A DNA stretch of 47,299 nucleotides from Pseudomonadota bacterium (GTDB taxonomy: Bacteria > Pseudomonadota > Alphaproteobacteria > Caulobacterales > Caulobacteraceae). Below the pieces are notes generated by a model, which was not told the origin of the DNA, did not search any database, and worked only from the letters and a program-made list of their open reading frames with translations. Every line of letters begins with the position of its first letter. Within the stretch, counting starts at the first letter, position 1. Shown one piece after another: positions 16,187-27,558 of this stretch. Location of the stretch: contig JAHWJX010000014.1 in assembly GCA_019348195.1 (NCBI GenBank), positions 1 through 47,299 of the forward strand, written 5' to 3'. The translations under genes and the position numbers were made by a program.

Positions 16187-16924
16187 ATGACTGGAGGCGC
16201 TGATGCCCCGGGCGCCGGGTCCGACCTGTCGCTGTCGACGTTGCGGAACGGTATCGACGAGATCGACGACGCCGTGCTGGCCCTGATCCTGCGACGTCAG
16301 GACCTGGCCCGCAGGATCAACGAGCTGAAGCCGCCCGCGCATGAGGCGCTGAAGCTTCGACCGGACCGCGAGGCCCATGTGGTCGGACGGCTGGTCGAGC
16401 GCGCGGCGCCCGCGGACCGGCGGCTCGTGCTCGCGCTCTGGCGCGAAATCATGAGCGCGGGCCTGGCGGTCCAGACCGAGCTGACCGTGATCGTGGCCTC
16501 GGAGGTGGCCTCCATCAGGCACGCCGCGCGCCTGCGCTTCGGGATTTCGGCTCGTTACCGGAGGGCCGCGCCGGAGGAGGCGCTCCGCGCCGCCGAAAGC
16601 GAGACGGCGGTGGTGGTGCTTGACCTCGCCGACACCGCCGCCTGGTGGACCGGGCTGCCCGACCGGCGCGACCTCTGGATCTTCGACCAACTCGAACTCG
16701 AGGCCGGAGGATCGGCCCTGGTCGTGGGTCGGGTGCTTCCGGACAGTCTGGCTCCGGGCCTCACCTTCCAAGTCCGTCCTCAGGGGGACGCGCCCGCCGG
16801 CCCCGGACAGCAAGTCCTCGCGACTGCGGAGGGCATGGCGCTCGTGCAGTGGGCGGTCGCCGAGCCCGGGTCCAACCTGGATCGTGGGAGCGGCTTCGTG
16901 GGGTCGGCGCCCAACATCGGGTGA
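16187..16924 (+). CDS. Chorismate mutase domain protein
   Basis: In this 245-residue protein residues about 12-100 are an AroQ-type chorismate mutase: [33 protein letters not shown], the basic [15 protein letters not shown] and [15 protein letters not shown]. This domain turns chorismate into prephenate for Phe and Tyr. The following 140 residues (from [13 protein letters not shown]) are a second domain of mixed beta/alpha pattern that I do not recognise with certainty; it may be a regulatory or prephenate-dehydratase-like remnant. It follows DAHP synthase by 40 nt and precedes alaS by 35 nt. The ATG has no good ribosome site. Confidence 0.8.
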   Translation: MTGGADAPGAGSDLSLSTLRNGIDEIDDAVLALILRRQDLARRINELKPPAHEALKLRPDREAHVVGRLVERAAPADRRLVLALWREIMSAGLAVQTELTVIVASEVASIRHAARLRFGISARYRRAAPEEALRAAESETAVVVLDLADTAAWWTGLPDRRDLWIFDQLELEAGGSALVVGRVLPDSLAPGLTFQVRPQGDAPAGPGQQVLATAEGMALVQWAVAEPGSNLDRGSGFVGSAPNIG

Positions 16925-16959
16925 GCCGCCGCTTGGCCCGGCTTGCGCGCGAGCTCTAT

Positions 16960-19622
<2,663 letters not shown>

Positions 19623-19626
<4 letters not shown>

Positions 19627-20339
19627 CTGCTGAGGCGGGCCTGCAGCTCCAAAGCGTTGGCCCCTGCGGCTCCGGAGGCCGTGTTGTCGAATATGCACCA
19701 GGTCTCCACTGGGCTCTCGCCCAGTTGCGCCGCCAGGGCGTCCAGCGCCCGGGGCTCGTAGTCGGAGAAGTACAGCCGCGGCGCGCCGTGCAGGCGGTGA
19801 TAGGCCAGGCCAGGCCATCCTCCGGGCCGGGCCGCCTCCGGAACCACCGCTGGATCGGCAGCCGCCCGGGCGACCTGCATCTCTCGCAGGAGCGCGTCCG
19901 CCGCAGGCTCGAACCAGGTCGGGTGCCGTGGTTCGCACACGACCGGGCCCTCGTGACGGGCTCGGAACCCGCGGAAAAAGGTTTCCGCCGCCTGGGCCTC
20001 GAAGGCGAGTTTGGGCGGCAGCTGGACGAGGATCGGACCAAGCTTCCCACCGAGCGGACCGAGCTCGGCCAGGAAGGCGGCCACGAGTTCCTCCGCCTCC
20101 ACGAGCCGGCGCTGGTGCGTGATCGCCTTGGGCAGCTTGGCTGCGAAGCGAAAGGCGTCCGGTGTGGACGCCGCCCAACGCTGGAAGGTCCCCGGCCGGT
20201 GCGAGCGGTAGAAGGTGCTGTTGATCTCCGCCGCCTGGAAACGGGCGGCGTAGCGTTCCAGCCCGGTCCCCTCCGCCGGAAAGGCGTCGGCGACGCGCCG
20301 GGGGATGCTCCACCCGGCCGTCCCGATCCTGACCGTCAC
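19623..20339 (-). CDS. DUF72 (YecE-like) protein
   Basis: This 238-residue protein of the DUF72 family has a TIM-barrel-like fold and unknown biochemical role. Family signatures are [11 protein letters not shown] at the start, [19 protein letters not shown], the [11 protein letters not shown] segment, [20 protein letters not shown] and [15 protein letters not shown]. It starts at GTG 20339 only 7 nt after icd ends, so it is likely the second gene of an icd operon. Its stop is part of the CTAG shared with alaS. Confidence 0.92.
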
Positions 20340-20346
20340 CCCCGGC

Positions 20347-21612
20347 TCACATGTCCAGCTGCGCGTGCGCCGTGGCGCCGACCGCCGCGCCCGAACCGGC
20401 GCCGCCCATGGCCGCCGCGACGTTGTCGGCCACCTTGTCCAGGAAGCCTTCGGTCGTCAGCCATCCCTGCTGGTCTCCGACCAGGAGCGCCAGGTCCTTG
20501 GTCATGAACCCGCTCTCCACGGTGGCCACCGTGACCTGCTCCAGCGTGGAGGAGAACCGCATCAACTCCGCATTGCCGTCCAGCTTGCCACGGTGAGTCA
20601 GGCCTCGCGTCCAGGCGAAGATGGAGGCGATGGAGTTGGTGGAGGTCGACTCCCCGCGCTGGTGCTGACGGTAGTGGCGCGTCACCGTGCCGTGGGCGGC
20701 TTCGGCCTCCAGCACGCGGCCGTCCGGAGTGGTCAGCACCGAGGTCATCAGCCCGAGCGAGCCGAAGCCCTGCGCCACCATGTCGGACTGCACGTCGCCG
20801 TCGTAGTTCTTGCAGGCCCAGACGAAAGCGCCCGACCACTTCAGCGCCGAGGCGACCATGTCGTCGATCAGCCGGTGCTCATAGGTCAGCCCCGCCGCCT
20901 TGAACTGGTCCTTGAACTCCGCCTCGTACATCTCGGCGAAGATGTCCTTGAACCGTCCGTCATAGGCCTTGAGGATGGTGTTCTTGGTCGACAGGTACAG
21001 CGGGAAGCCGCGGTTCAGGGCGTAGGAGAAGCAGGCCCGCGCGAACTCCGTGATGCTTTCGTCGGTGTTGTACATGGACTGAGCGATGCCGCCGCCCTTG
21101 TAGTCGTACACCTCGTGCTCGATCACCTGGCCGTCGGCCCCTTCCCAGCGCACCGTCATCTTGCCCGGTCCCGGCACCACGAAGTCTGTGGCCTTGTATT
21201 GGTCGGCATGGGCGTGGCGGCCCACCACGATCGGCTGGGTCCAGCCGGGCACCAGGCGGGGCACGTTGCGGCAGATGATCGGCTCACGGAAAACCACACC
21301 GCCCAGGATGTTGCGGATGGTCCCGTTGGGGGACTTCCACATCTTCTTGAGCCCGAACTCCTGCACCCGGGCTTCGTCCGGAGTGATGGTGGCGCACTTC
21401 ACGCCCACGCCGTGGCGCTGGATCGCCTGGGCGGCCTCGGTGGTGACCCGGTCCTCCGTGGCGTCCCGGTGCTCCATGCCCAGGTCGTAATAGTCGAGCG
21501 GCAGGTCGACGAAGGGGAAGATCAGCTTGTCCTTGATCATCTTCCAGATGATCCGGGTCATCTCGTCGCCGTCGATGTCCACGACGGGGTTGGCGACGGC
21601 GATCTTGGGCAT
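20347..21612 (-). CDS. icd: NADP-dependent isocitrate dehydrogenase
   Basis: This 421-residue TCA-cycle enzyme oxidises isocitrate to 2-oxoglutarate with NADP. It is the eukaryote-like class II type common in Alphaproteobacteria: [15 protein letters not shown] at the start, [66 protein letters not shown] with metal Asp residues and the NADP-contact [15 protein letters not shown] 21612 follows GGAG at 8 nt; the frame is open 34 codons further up without support. The extreme C-terminus is Gly/Ala-rich. DUF72 follows 7 nt downstream. Confidence 0.97.
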   Translation of the reverse strand: MPKIAVANPVVDIDGDEMTRIIWKMIKDKLIFPFVDLPLDYYDLGMEHRDATEDRVTTEAAQAIQRHGVGVKCATITPDEARVQEFGLKKMWKSPNGTIRNILGGVVFREPIICRNVPRLVPGWTQPIVVGRHAHADQYKATDFVVPGPGKMTVRWEGADGQVIEHEVYDYKGGGIAQSMYNTDESITEFARACFSYALNRGFPLYLSTKNTILKAYDGRFKDIFAEMYEAEFKDQFKAAGLTYEHRLIDDMVASALKWSGAFVWACKNYDGDVQSDMVAQGFGSLGLMTSVLTTPDGRVLEAEAAHGTVTRHYRQHQRGESTSTNSIASIFAWTRGLTHRGKLDGNAELMRFSSTLEQVTVATVESGFMTKDLALLVGDQQGWLTTEGFLDKVADNVAAAMGGAGSGAAVGATAHAQLDM

Positions 21613-21653
21613 GTATCCGGCTCCGGAGGCTAGGTCGGCGCCGCCTATACCCG

Positions 21654-22604
21654 CTAGCGTCCGGCGGCGGAACCCGCGCCGGCCACCGGCGTCAGGACCG
21701 GCTGGCCGGGCCACACCACCGCCGGCCCCAGCTCCCGCGAGAGCGCCTGAGCCAGCGTGGCCCTGTGCGTGCCCCCATAGACGACCAGCACGCGGTCGCG
21801 CTTGCGCACCGTGCGCAAGATGAGGTCCAGCAGATGCTGATCGCGGATCAGCGCTTGCGCCTGCAAGATTCGGCCCGGGAGCGTTTCCGCGCCGGGATCG
21901 GCTCGGCGATCAAACAGCGGATCGGTGCGGTAATCCAAACCGTACTGGACTTGGTACCACCTCGCGAACCCGTCTAGGTCCACGTCCGGGGCGTCGTTGC
22001 GCTCGAGCGCGAGCGAGGTGGTCCAGTGTGCAAAGGCCCGCTCGAAGCTGACGTCGCCGAGGGCCGTGATCTCTCCGCCTCGGATCGACTGCGGCAGCAG
22101 CTTGAGCAGGTCCGTGTAGAAGATGTCCAGGGGGCTGAAGCCTTGCGCGATCAAGGCTGTTGTCTGGTCGCGCTCGGTCGGCTCACCGCCCATGAACGGG
22201 ACGCCCGAGGCCAGCGCCAGGCTGGCGGCGTAGCCGGCCTCGCCGCGGGCGTAGGGTTCAGCCCCAGGATCGTCCGTCATGCGCGCCAGCTCCACGATCG
22301 GCGCGGGGTTCTCACCCCAGGACGACGGAATCCCCTCGATGATCACAGCCGCTGGGCGGATGCGCTCAAAGGCGCGACGCACCTCGAGGTGGGTGGGGCT
22401 GCCCGGGGTGGACGAATGGGCGGCGGCGACAAAGGCCAGCCGCCGACCGTTCCGGCTATGCTCGGCCACATAAGGATATTGGCCCGGCTCCACCGTGGCG
22501 GCGAGCTGCCGGGTGTAAAGGGGCACGGGCCCGGTGCGCGCGGCCGGAGCGGCGCATCCGGCCAGGACGGCGCCGGCCAGCAGCAGGACGATCGGCGTGC
22601 GCAT
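21654..22604 (-). CDS. Lipoprotein, possibly TraB/TIKI-like
   Basis: This 316-residue exported lipoprotein has a signal peptide of about 15 residues ending in the lipobox LAGC (Cys16). The mature part has [20 protein letters not shown], then RPAAVIIEG, and near the C-terminus [18 protein letters not shown]. This pattern of an early His/Thr loop, a Glu-ended strand and a late GGTH loop resembles TraB/TIKI or ChaN-type folds, but the match is partial and I would not assign a function. It sits 41 nt upstream of icd on the same strand and diverges from an SDR gene. Confidence 0.72.
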   Translation of the reverse strand: MRTPIVLLLAGAVLAGCAAPAARTGPVPLYTRQLAATVEPGQYPYVAEHSRNGRRLAFVAAAHSSTPGSPTHLEVRRAFERIRPAAVIIEGIPSSWGENPAPIVELARMTDDPGAEPYARGEAGYAASLALASGVPFMGGEPTERDQTTALIAQGFSPLDIFYTDLLKLLPQSIRGGEITALGDVSFERAFAHWTTSLALERNDAPDVDLDGFARWYQVQYGLDYRTDPLFDRRADPGAETLPGRILQAQALIRDQHLLDLILRTVRKRDRVLVVYGGTHRATLAQALSRELGPAVVWPGQPVLTPVAGAGSAAGR

Positions 22605-22800
22605 GGACTTCGGTCGGTTCCTCTCGGGGCCGTCGTATTGCGGGTCCGTCGTAGACGACCACGCGCCTGCGGCCTAGGCTTGCCGCAGATGTGATCGTGG
22701 ATGGGGGCGGAAAGATGGTCAGCGAGGCTGGACACCTCCGGCGCGAGCCGGGCCTGGATGGGGCCAGCTTGGTCGCGCCACTCCCCATTGCGTCCCGCTG

Positions 22801-23559
22801 ATGCGGATCGACCTGTCCGGAAAGGCGGTTCTGGTCACGGGGGCCAGCCGCGGCATCGGCGTGGCCATAGCCCGCGGCATGGCGGGCGCCGGGGCGCGCG
22901 TGGCCGTCCACTACGGCCGGGGTCGGGAGGCGGCCGAGACGCTGGCCGCCGAACTCGGGCAGGGCGCGGAGCCCTTCGGGGCGGACCTGGCCGACGCGGA
23001 CGCCTGCGGGCGGTTGTGGGCCGATGTGGAGCGCGGGTTCGGCCGCATCGACGTCCTAGTCAACAACGCCGGGGTGGCTGTGGGCTCGCCCCTGGACGTC
23101 CCCGACCAGCAGTGGGCTGCAGATTGGGACAGGACCCTGGCTGTGAACTTGCGCGCCACCGCCCTGCTCAGCCGGGCGGCGATCGGCCATTTCCAGGCGA
23201 ACGGGGGAGGGCGGATCGTGACGGTGGCCTCCCGCGCGGCCTTCCGCGGCGACGCTCCTGACTATCTCGCCTATGCGGCCTCCAAAGCCGGACAGGTGGC
23301 GCTCACGCGCTCGGTCGCCCGCGCCTACGGCCGAGACGGGATCACCGCCTTTGTGGTGGCCCCGGGCTTCACCCGGACCGAGATGGCGCAGGAGTTCATC
23401 GACCGCTACGGTCCCGATGTCGCGCTTCGCGACAATGCGCTCGGCCGCTTCACCGAACCGGAGGACATCGCCCCCGCGGTGGTCTTCCTCGCCAGCGGTC
23501 TGGCCGACCACGCCACCGGAACCACGATCGACATCAACGCCGCCTCCTACGTCCGCTGA
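22801..23559 (+). CDS. SDR family oxidoreductase
   Basis: This 252-residue classical short-chain dehydrogenase is FabG-like. The NAD(P) fold is VLVTGASRGIGVAIA, then the structural NNAG in VLVNNAGVA, the catalytic Ser in VTVASRAAF, and Tyr/Lys in YLAYAASKAG. The C-terminus has GRFTEPEDIAPAVVFLAS and TGTTIDI. An Arg or basic residue after the first glycine loop would favour NADP. Substrate is unknown; it need not be fatty acid synthesis because no fab genes are near. Its TGA shares one base with the trmJ ATG, so the two are coupled. Confidence 0.9.
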   Translation: MRIDLSGKAVLVTGASRGIGVAIARGMAGAGARVAVHYGRGREAAETLAAELGQGAEPFGADLADADACGRLWADVERGFGRIDVLVNNAGVAVGSPLDVPDQQWAADWDRTLAVNLRATALLSRAAIGHFQANGGGRIVTVASRAAFRGDAPDYLAYAASKAGQVALTRSVARAYGRDGITAFVVAPGFTRTEMAQEFIDRYGPDVALRDNALGRFTEPEDIAPAVVFLASGLADHATGTTIDINAASYVR

Positions 23560-24317
23560 TGCGCCCGCCGGTTGTGGTCCTGGCCGAGCCCCAGCTCGCC
23601 CAAAACATCGGGGCGGTCGCGCGCGTGATGGCCAACTTCGGACTGGAGGACCTCCGGCTGGTCCGCCCCCGCGACGGCTGGCCCCAGCGCCGGGCCTGGG
23701 AGGCGTCCTCCGGCGCCGACTGGATCCTGGACGCAGCCCGCACCTTCGATCGAACGGAGGACGCGCTGGCCGATCTCCGCCTGGTCCTGGCCTCCACCGC
23801 CCGGCCGCGCGAGGCCCGACTGCCCGTCCACACGCCCCGGGCGGCCGTGGCGGAACTCCGCGCGGTGGCGCAGCACGGCCCCGTGGGATTGCTTTTCGGC
23901 GGCGAGCGCGCGGGGCTCAGCGCAGAGGACGTGGCCCTCTGCCAGGCGATCGTCACCATCCCCATCGACCCTCGCCATTGGTCGCTGAACCTGGCCCAGG
24001 CCGTTTGCGTCAACGCCTATGAATGGCGGGTGGCCCTGGAGGATGCGCCCCCTCCCGCCTTCCTGACCGGAGACCCGCCGGCTGACGCCGCGGCCCTCCA
24101 TGGACTGTTCGGCCATCTGGAGTCCGAGCTGGAGCAGGCCGGCTTCTTTCACCCGCCCGAAAAGACGCCCGCCATGGTTCGCAACCTCCGCGTCCCCCTG
24201 GCGCGCGCCCGCCTCACCGACCAGGAGGTCCGCACCTTTCGCGGCGTCGTGGCCGCCCTGGTGCGGGGCAGAGGCCAGCGCTTCGCCCGCAGCCGGGCGG
24301 CTGGGGAGGGCGCTTAA
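23559..24317 (+). CDS. trmJ: tRNA 2'-O-methyltransferase TrmJ
   Basis: This 252-residue SPOUT-class enzyme methylates the ribose at tRNA position 32. Seen are LAEPQLAQNIGAVARVMANF at the N-terminus, LVRPRDGWP, the knot motif GLLFGGERAGLSAEDVALC and IPIDPRHWSLNLAQAVCVNAYEW. The C-terminal extension (MHGL-type helix, FFHPPEKTPAMVRNLR) is typical of TrmJ rather than TrmL. Translationally coupled to the upstream SDR gene. A weak hairpin lies after the stop, before the convergent ferritin-like genes. Confidence 0.93.
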   Translation: MRPPVVVLAEPQLAQNIGAVARVMANFGLEDLRLVRPRDGWPQRRAWEASSGADWILDAARTFDRTEDALADLRLVLASTARPREARLPVHTPRAAVAELRAVAQHGPVGLLFGGERAGLSAEDVALCQAIVTIPIDPRHWSLNLAQAVCVNAYEWRVALEDAPPPAFLTGDPPADAAALHGLFGHLESELEQAGFFHPPEKTPAMVRNLRVPLARARLTDQEVRTFRGVVAALVRGRGQRFARSRAAGEGA

Positions 24318-24331
24318 CCGAGGACCAGCGA

Positions 24332-24351
24332 CCCTGCAGAGGTCCGCAGGG
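24332..24351. terminator. Weak hairpin between convergent genes
   Basis: CCCTGC (24332-24337) pairs with GCAGGG (24346-24351) over an 8-nt loop, in the 127-bp gap between trmJ and the ferritin-like pair. The stem is short and has no T-run. Confidence 0.25.
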
Positions 24352-24444
24352 CTTCATGGTCGATTTCCCTCTTGCCTGAGACCGAGACCGACCGCCCCCA
24401 CGGAGCAAAGAGGTCACCCCTGTTCCTTCCGGGCTGTCGCCGGT

Positions 24445-25386
24445 TCAGCTTGTTTGGATCCGGCCGTTCAGTCCTTGGGGGAAGAAGCCGCCGCTGCGGA
24501 CGCCCCGGCCAGGCTGACCGTAGACGATGTTCAGCGCCTGCTCCGGCGTGCGGCTAAAGGCGATCGCGGCCGAATCGCTGGGCACGATGTTGGCGCGGCC
24601 GTTCACCTCCAGCGGCTGATCCAGCTCCGCCGGTCCGTCCAGGGTGTCCCGCAGATCCGAGATCCGTTGCGCCATGGCCCGCGCCTCAGGCCCTTTGCGG
24701 AACAGCACGCTGCGCACCACGCCCATGTGATAGGCTTCCGTCGCCAACACGGCCGCCGCCGCCTTGAGGTTGTCTCGGTTGCGGATCAGGGGCGAGGCGC
24801 CCTTGTAGACCGTGATCCCCATGTCTTCGAACAGATAGCCGCCCAGCAGGAAGCTGGTCTCGTTCGCGAACGGGTCGAAGTTGGGCCCCAGCCCCGCCGC
24901 CTGCGCCACGGCCGCGAACCCGCCTGCGAAGTCCAGCGCGGGGCGGGAGATGGCCTCCCCGCCCAGCACGCGCTGGTAGTAGCGTACGTGCCCCACCTCG
25001 TTATCGAGAATGTTCTCCATGAACTGGCGGATCACCGGGTTCTCGAACCGGACCAGCCCGCCGCCCGTCACCGGTCCCGGCGCTCGACCGGCTATGGCGC
25101 CGTCCAGCCCCCGGCCGGTCAGGCCGCGCATGTAGTATTCCGTCTCCAGGTACTCGAGGTTGAGGGCGAAGTTGAACACGTCGACATCGGTCACCCCGCG
25201 CCGCGGACCCGGCGGGGGCGGCTCCTGCCGCGCGGCGATCTGCGCCTGCGCCGCACCGGCGGCGCCGGCCAGGGCCGCGCCCGCCAGACGGCCGCCCCAC
25301 AGTGCGCGCCGCCCCTCATCGGGGGGCTCGGGCGTGTTCTCCATAGATGCTTCTTGAGCCGCGGACGGGGAGGGGGGCGTGATCAT
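24445..25386 (-). CDS. Exported ferritin-like protein, second of a tandem pair
   Basis: This 313-residue protein of the Ferritin_2 / desiccation-related (PCC13-62-like) family has an RR-containing signal (GRRALWGGRLAGAALAG to AQAQ), which fits Tat export to the periplasm. The four-helix core keeps the carboxylate/His ligand pattern LEYLETEYYMRG, NEVGHVRYYQR, LFEDMGITVY and TEAYHMGVVRSVL, so a di-metal centre is possible. The C-terminal tail (SRTPEQALNIVYGQPGRGV, then GGFFPQGLNG) is shared with its upstream paralog. ATG 25386 overlaps the paralog's stop by 4 nt (ATGA); an internal ATG at 25344 is an alternative start. The family is linked to desiccation tolerance by name, not by a known mechanism. 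Confidence 0.85.
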   Translation of the reverse strand: MITPPSPSAAQEASMENTPEPPDEGRRALWGGRLAGAALAGAAGAAQAQIAARQEPPPPGPRRGVTDVDVFNFALNLEYLETEYYMRGLTGRGLDGAIAGRAPGPVTGGGLVRFENPVIRQFMENILDNEVGHVRYYQRVLGGEAISRPALDFAGGFAAVAQAAGLGPNFDPFANETSFLLGGYLFEDMGITVYKGASPLIRNRDNLKAAAAVLATEAYHMGVVRSVLFRKGPEARAMAQRISDLRDTLDGPAELDQPLEVNGRANIVPSDSAAIAFSRTPEQALNIVYGQPGRGVRSGGFFPQGLNGRIQTS

Positions 25387-26273
25387 GTGTGTCTCACCAC
25401 GCCCTGGACTCCATCGGGGAAGAAGCCGCCCTGGTGGACGCCGCGCCTGGGCGTCAGGAACACGACGTTGAGGACCTGCTCGGGCGTACGCTTGAAGTTG
25501 AGACCCTCCGGATCGGCCGGCGCCACCACCGGCCGGCCAGTCGCACCCGGCGGCTCCTCCGTGGGCATGCCCGAGCCGTCGAGTCGCTCGCGCGCCGCCG
25601 AGATGGCGTCGGCCGCGCGCACCACCTCCGGCCCCTTCATAAAGAGCTGAGCCCGGATCAGCCCCGCATGATAGGCCTCGACGGACAGGATGCCCGCCGC
25701 GGCTTCGAGAAAATCCTTGCGCCCGATCAGCTTGGCCCCGCCGTTGTAGGCGGTCACGCCCACGTCCTCGAAGATGAAGGCGCCCAGCAGAAAGCTGTCC
25801 TCGTCCGCGAACGGATCGAAGTTCGGTCCCAGGCCCGCCGCCTGGCCTGCCGCCCGGAACGAGGCCTCCAGGTCGATCCGCGGCCGGCTCAACTCCACCA
25901 GGGGCGAGTTGCTGATCGCGCGCCGCAGGAATTGCACGTGGGCTCGCTCGTCCGACGCGATCTCCTCCATGAAGTCGCGGATCTCCGGGGTCTGAAAGGC
26001 CACCCGACGGCCGCCGACCACCTCGCGCGGATTGGGCCCGATGTCCGCCCGCGCCAGCCCCTGACCCGTGACGCCGCGGAGGTAGTATTCGGCTTCGAGG
26101 TACTCGAGATTGAGCGCGAAGTTGAACACCGCCGGGTCGGTCAGCGGCTGCGGCGTCAGCGCGATCCCCAGACTCTGCGGGACCAGGTTGGCGCACCCGC
26201 TGAGGCCCGCCCCGACCAGGGCGGCCGAAGCGACCCTCAACCCTTGCCGACGACTGATCCCGTCACTCAGCAT
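25383..26273 (-). CDS. Exported ferritin-like lipoprotein, first of a tandem pair
   Basis: This 296-residue paralog of the next gene has a Tat-type signal SRRQGLRVASAALVGAGLSG followed by Cys, a lipobox, so it is probably a Tat-exported lipoprotein, unlike its partner. The ferritin-like ligand pattern is LEYLEAEYYLRG, SDERAHVQFLRR, IFEDVGVTAY and VEAYHAGLIRAQL. The tail has FKRTPEQVLNVVFL and GGFFPDGVQG. ATG 26273 has CAGGAGAG at good spacing. A GGAAC-N16-CGCT near-match to an EcfG promoter lies about 30-50 nt upstream. The 4-nt overlap with the following paralog predicts equal production of a membrane-anchored and a soluble form. Confidence 0.87.
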   Translation of the reverse strand: MLSDGISRRQGLRVASAALVGAGLSGCANLVPQSLGIALTPQPLTDPAVFNFALNLEYLEAEYYLRGVTGQGLARADIGPNPREVVGGRRVAFQTPEIRDFMEEIASDERAHVQFLRRAISNSPLVELSRPRIDLEASFRAAGQAAGLGPNFDPFADEDSFLLGAFIFEDVGVTAYNGGAKLIGRKDFLEAAAGILSVEAYHAGLIRAQLFMKGPEVVRAADAISAARERLDGSGMPTEEPPGATGRPVVAPADPEGLNFKRTPEQVLNVVFLTPRRGVHQGGFFPDGVQGVVRHT

Positions 26274-26300
26274 GCGACTCTCCTGGGGCCTGGATCGCGG

Positions 26301-26325
26301 AGCGTTTGACCGCGGAGCCGGTTCC
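26301..26325 (-). promoter_or_regulatory. Near-match EcfG promoter before the ferritin-like pair
   Basis: On the - strand GGAAC (26325-26321), 16 nt, then CGCT (26304-26301), one base from CGTT. Predicted start near 26293, about 20 nt before ATG 26273. Confidence 0.35.
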
Positions 26326-26372
26326 GTGGAGCTCCGGAGCAGGGCACGGAGCGAAGGGCCGCGACGGCTCCG

Positions 26373-26397
26373 GGAACAAGGTGGCGCTTCAGGCCTT
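26373..26397 (+). promoter_or_regulatory. Near-match EcfG promoter before the small lipoprotein
   Basis: GGAAC (26373-26377), 16 nt, then CCTT (26394-26397), one base from CGTT. Predicted start near 26404, about 20 nt before ATG 26426. Confidence 0.3.
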
Positions 26398-26425
26398 GCC
26401 GGACTTGTTCAACCGGAGACCCCAG

Positions 26426-26554
26426 ATGAGCATCCGCCCCAAGCTTGTGTTCCCGGCCTTGCTCGCGGCCGGCGTGCTGGCCGCCCCCGGCTGCGGGACC
26501 CTGCCGCCCACCAGCCCCACGCCCCCGCCGCCCGCCTCCGCGCCGGTGGGCTGA
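26426..26554 (+). CDS. Tiny (42-residue) lipoprotein
   Basis: This short gene's ATG 26426 follows GGAGA at good spacing. The product has a basic start (MSIRPK), a hydrophobic stretch LVFPALLAAGVLAAPG and a Cys at residue 22 in a lipobox-like context, then a short Pro/Thr/Ser-rich tail. The mature peptide would be only about 20 residues on a lipid anchor. It resembles small alphaproteobacterial lipoproteins in general plan, but I recognise no family. It diverges from the ferritin-like pair, with a possible EcfG promoter. Confidence 0.55.
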   Translation: MSIRPKLVFPALLAAGVLAAPGCGTLPPTSPTPPPPASAPVG

Positions 26555-26720
26555 GCCGCCTCGACAAGCCCGGCATGGCGCGCTAAACACTCCACCTCAC
26601 GCGCCCGGTCATCCCAATCGGGGGGCCTTGGCGCGCCTACACGGATGACGCGTGGACCGCCGTTGAGATCGCACCTCCATCGGGGAGGGGCCGGGCCGCG
26701 TCGCTTACGAAAGCTCACTC

Positions 26721-27338
26721 ATGTCCAAGCGCCACAGCGCCAAGTACAAGATCGACCGCCGGATGGGCGAGAACCTCTGGGGCCGCCCCAAGTCACCCGT
26801 CAACGATCGGGCCTACGGCCCCGGCCAGCACGGGCAGCGCCGCAAGTCCAAGGTCTCCGACTTCGGCCTCCAGCTCCGCGCCAAGCAGAAGCTCAAGGGC
26901 TACTACGCCAACCTCACCGAAAAGCAGTTCCGCAAGACCTATGACGAGGCCGCGCGGCGCCGGGGCAACACCTCCGAACTGCTGATCGGCCTGCTCGAAA
27001 GCCGGCTGGACGCCATCGTGTTCCGCGCCAAATTCGTGCCCACCCCCTTCGCCGCGCGCCAGTTCGTCAATCACGGCCACATCCTGGTCAACGGCAAGCG
27101 CGTGAACATCGCCTCCTACCGCGTCCGCCCGGGCGACACGGTGGAGGTGCGCGAGAAGTCGCGCAACATGGCGCTGGTGCTCGAAGCCCTCAGCTCCGGC
27201 GAGCGCGACACCCCCGACTACCTGGAAGTGGACCCGCGCGGCATGACCGCCCGTTTCGTCCGTGTTCCCGAACTGGCCGAAGTGCCCTACGCGGTCCAGA
27301 TGGAGCCCAATCTGGTGGTCGAGTACTACGCCTCCTAA
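26721..27338 (+). CDS. rpsD: 30S ribosomal protein S4
   Basis: This 205-residue primary 16S rRNA-binding protein, also active in ribosome accuracy, has the family start [20 protein letters not shown] and then [19 protein letters not shown]. The S4 RNA-binding domain is at about residues 95-160 ([50 protein letters not shown]). The alphaproteobacterial form, lacking the N-terminal Cys cluster, is as expected. It stands alone, as in relatives, with a 22-nt GC palindrome just after the stop. Confidence 0.98.
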   Translation: MSKRHSAKYKIDRRMGENLWGRPKSPVNDRAYGPGQHGQRRKSKVSDFGLQLRAKQKLKGYYANLTEKQFRKTYDEAARRRGNTSELLIGLLESRLDAIVFRAKFVPTPFAARQFVNHGHILVNGKRVNIASYRVRPGDTVEVREKSRNMALVLEALSSGERDTPDYLEVDPRGMTARFVRVPELAEVPYAVQMEPNLVVEYYAS

Positions 27339-27346
27339 GCGGTGAC

Positions 27347-27368
27347 GGGTGCGGCCCGGGCCGCACCC
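27347..27368 (+). terminator. GC-rich palindrome after rpsD
   Basis: A perfect palindrome, 8 nt after the rpsD stop (arms GGGTGCGGCCC and GGGCCGCACCC). It can form a 9-bp stem with a CCGG loop. No T-run follows, so it is a terminator or pause site of uncertain strength. Confidence 0.55.
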
Positions 27369-27558
27369 GCTTCGCGGTCCGGCCCAGACGGGCCGAACAC
27401 CCCTTCTCGTGCCGAGCTGATCGCTCGCCGACCCGGCGAGGCGACTGTCCGTGTGCGTCCTTCTGCCGCACGCGGGACGGGGCTTCTTAACATCTTCTTA
27501 GATCCTCAATCGCCTGCCGCGAGAGTAGCCTGACCGGGCCTTTCGGGAGGGCGTTCTC

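Noticed and set aside
25387-26196. The second ferritin-like frame stays open upstream through the first ferritin-like gene, suggesting a 583-residue fusion.
   Set aside because: That upstream part is a different frame of a clear paralog, has shadow composition, and the ATGA overlap gives a natural start at 25386.
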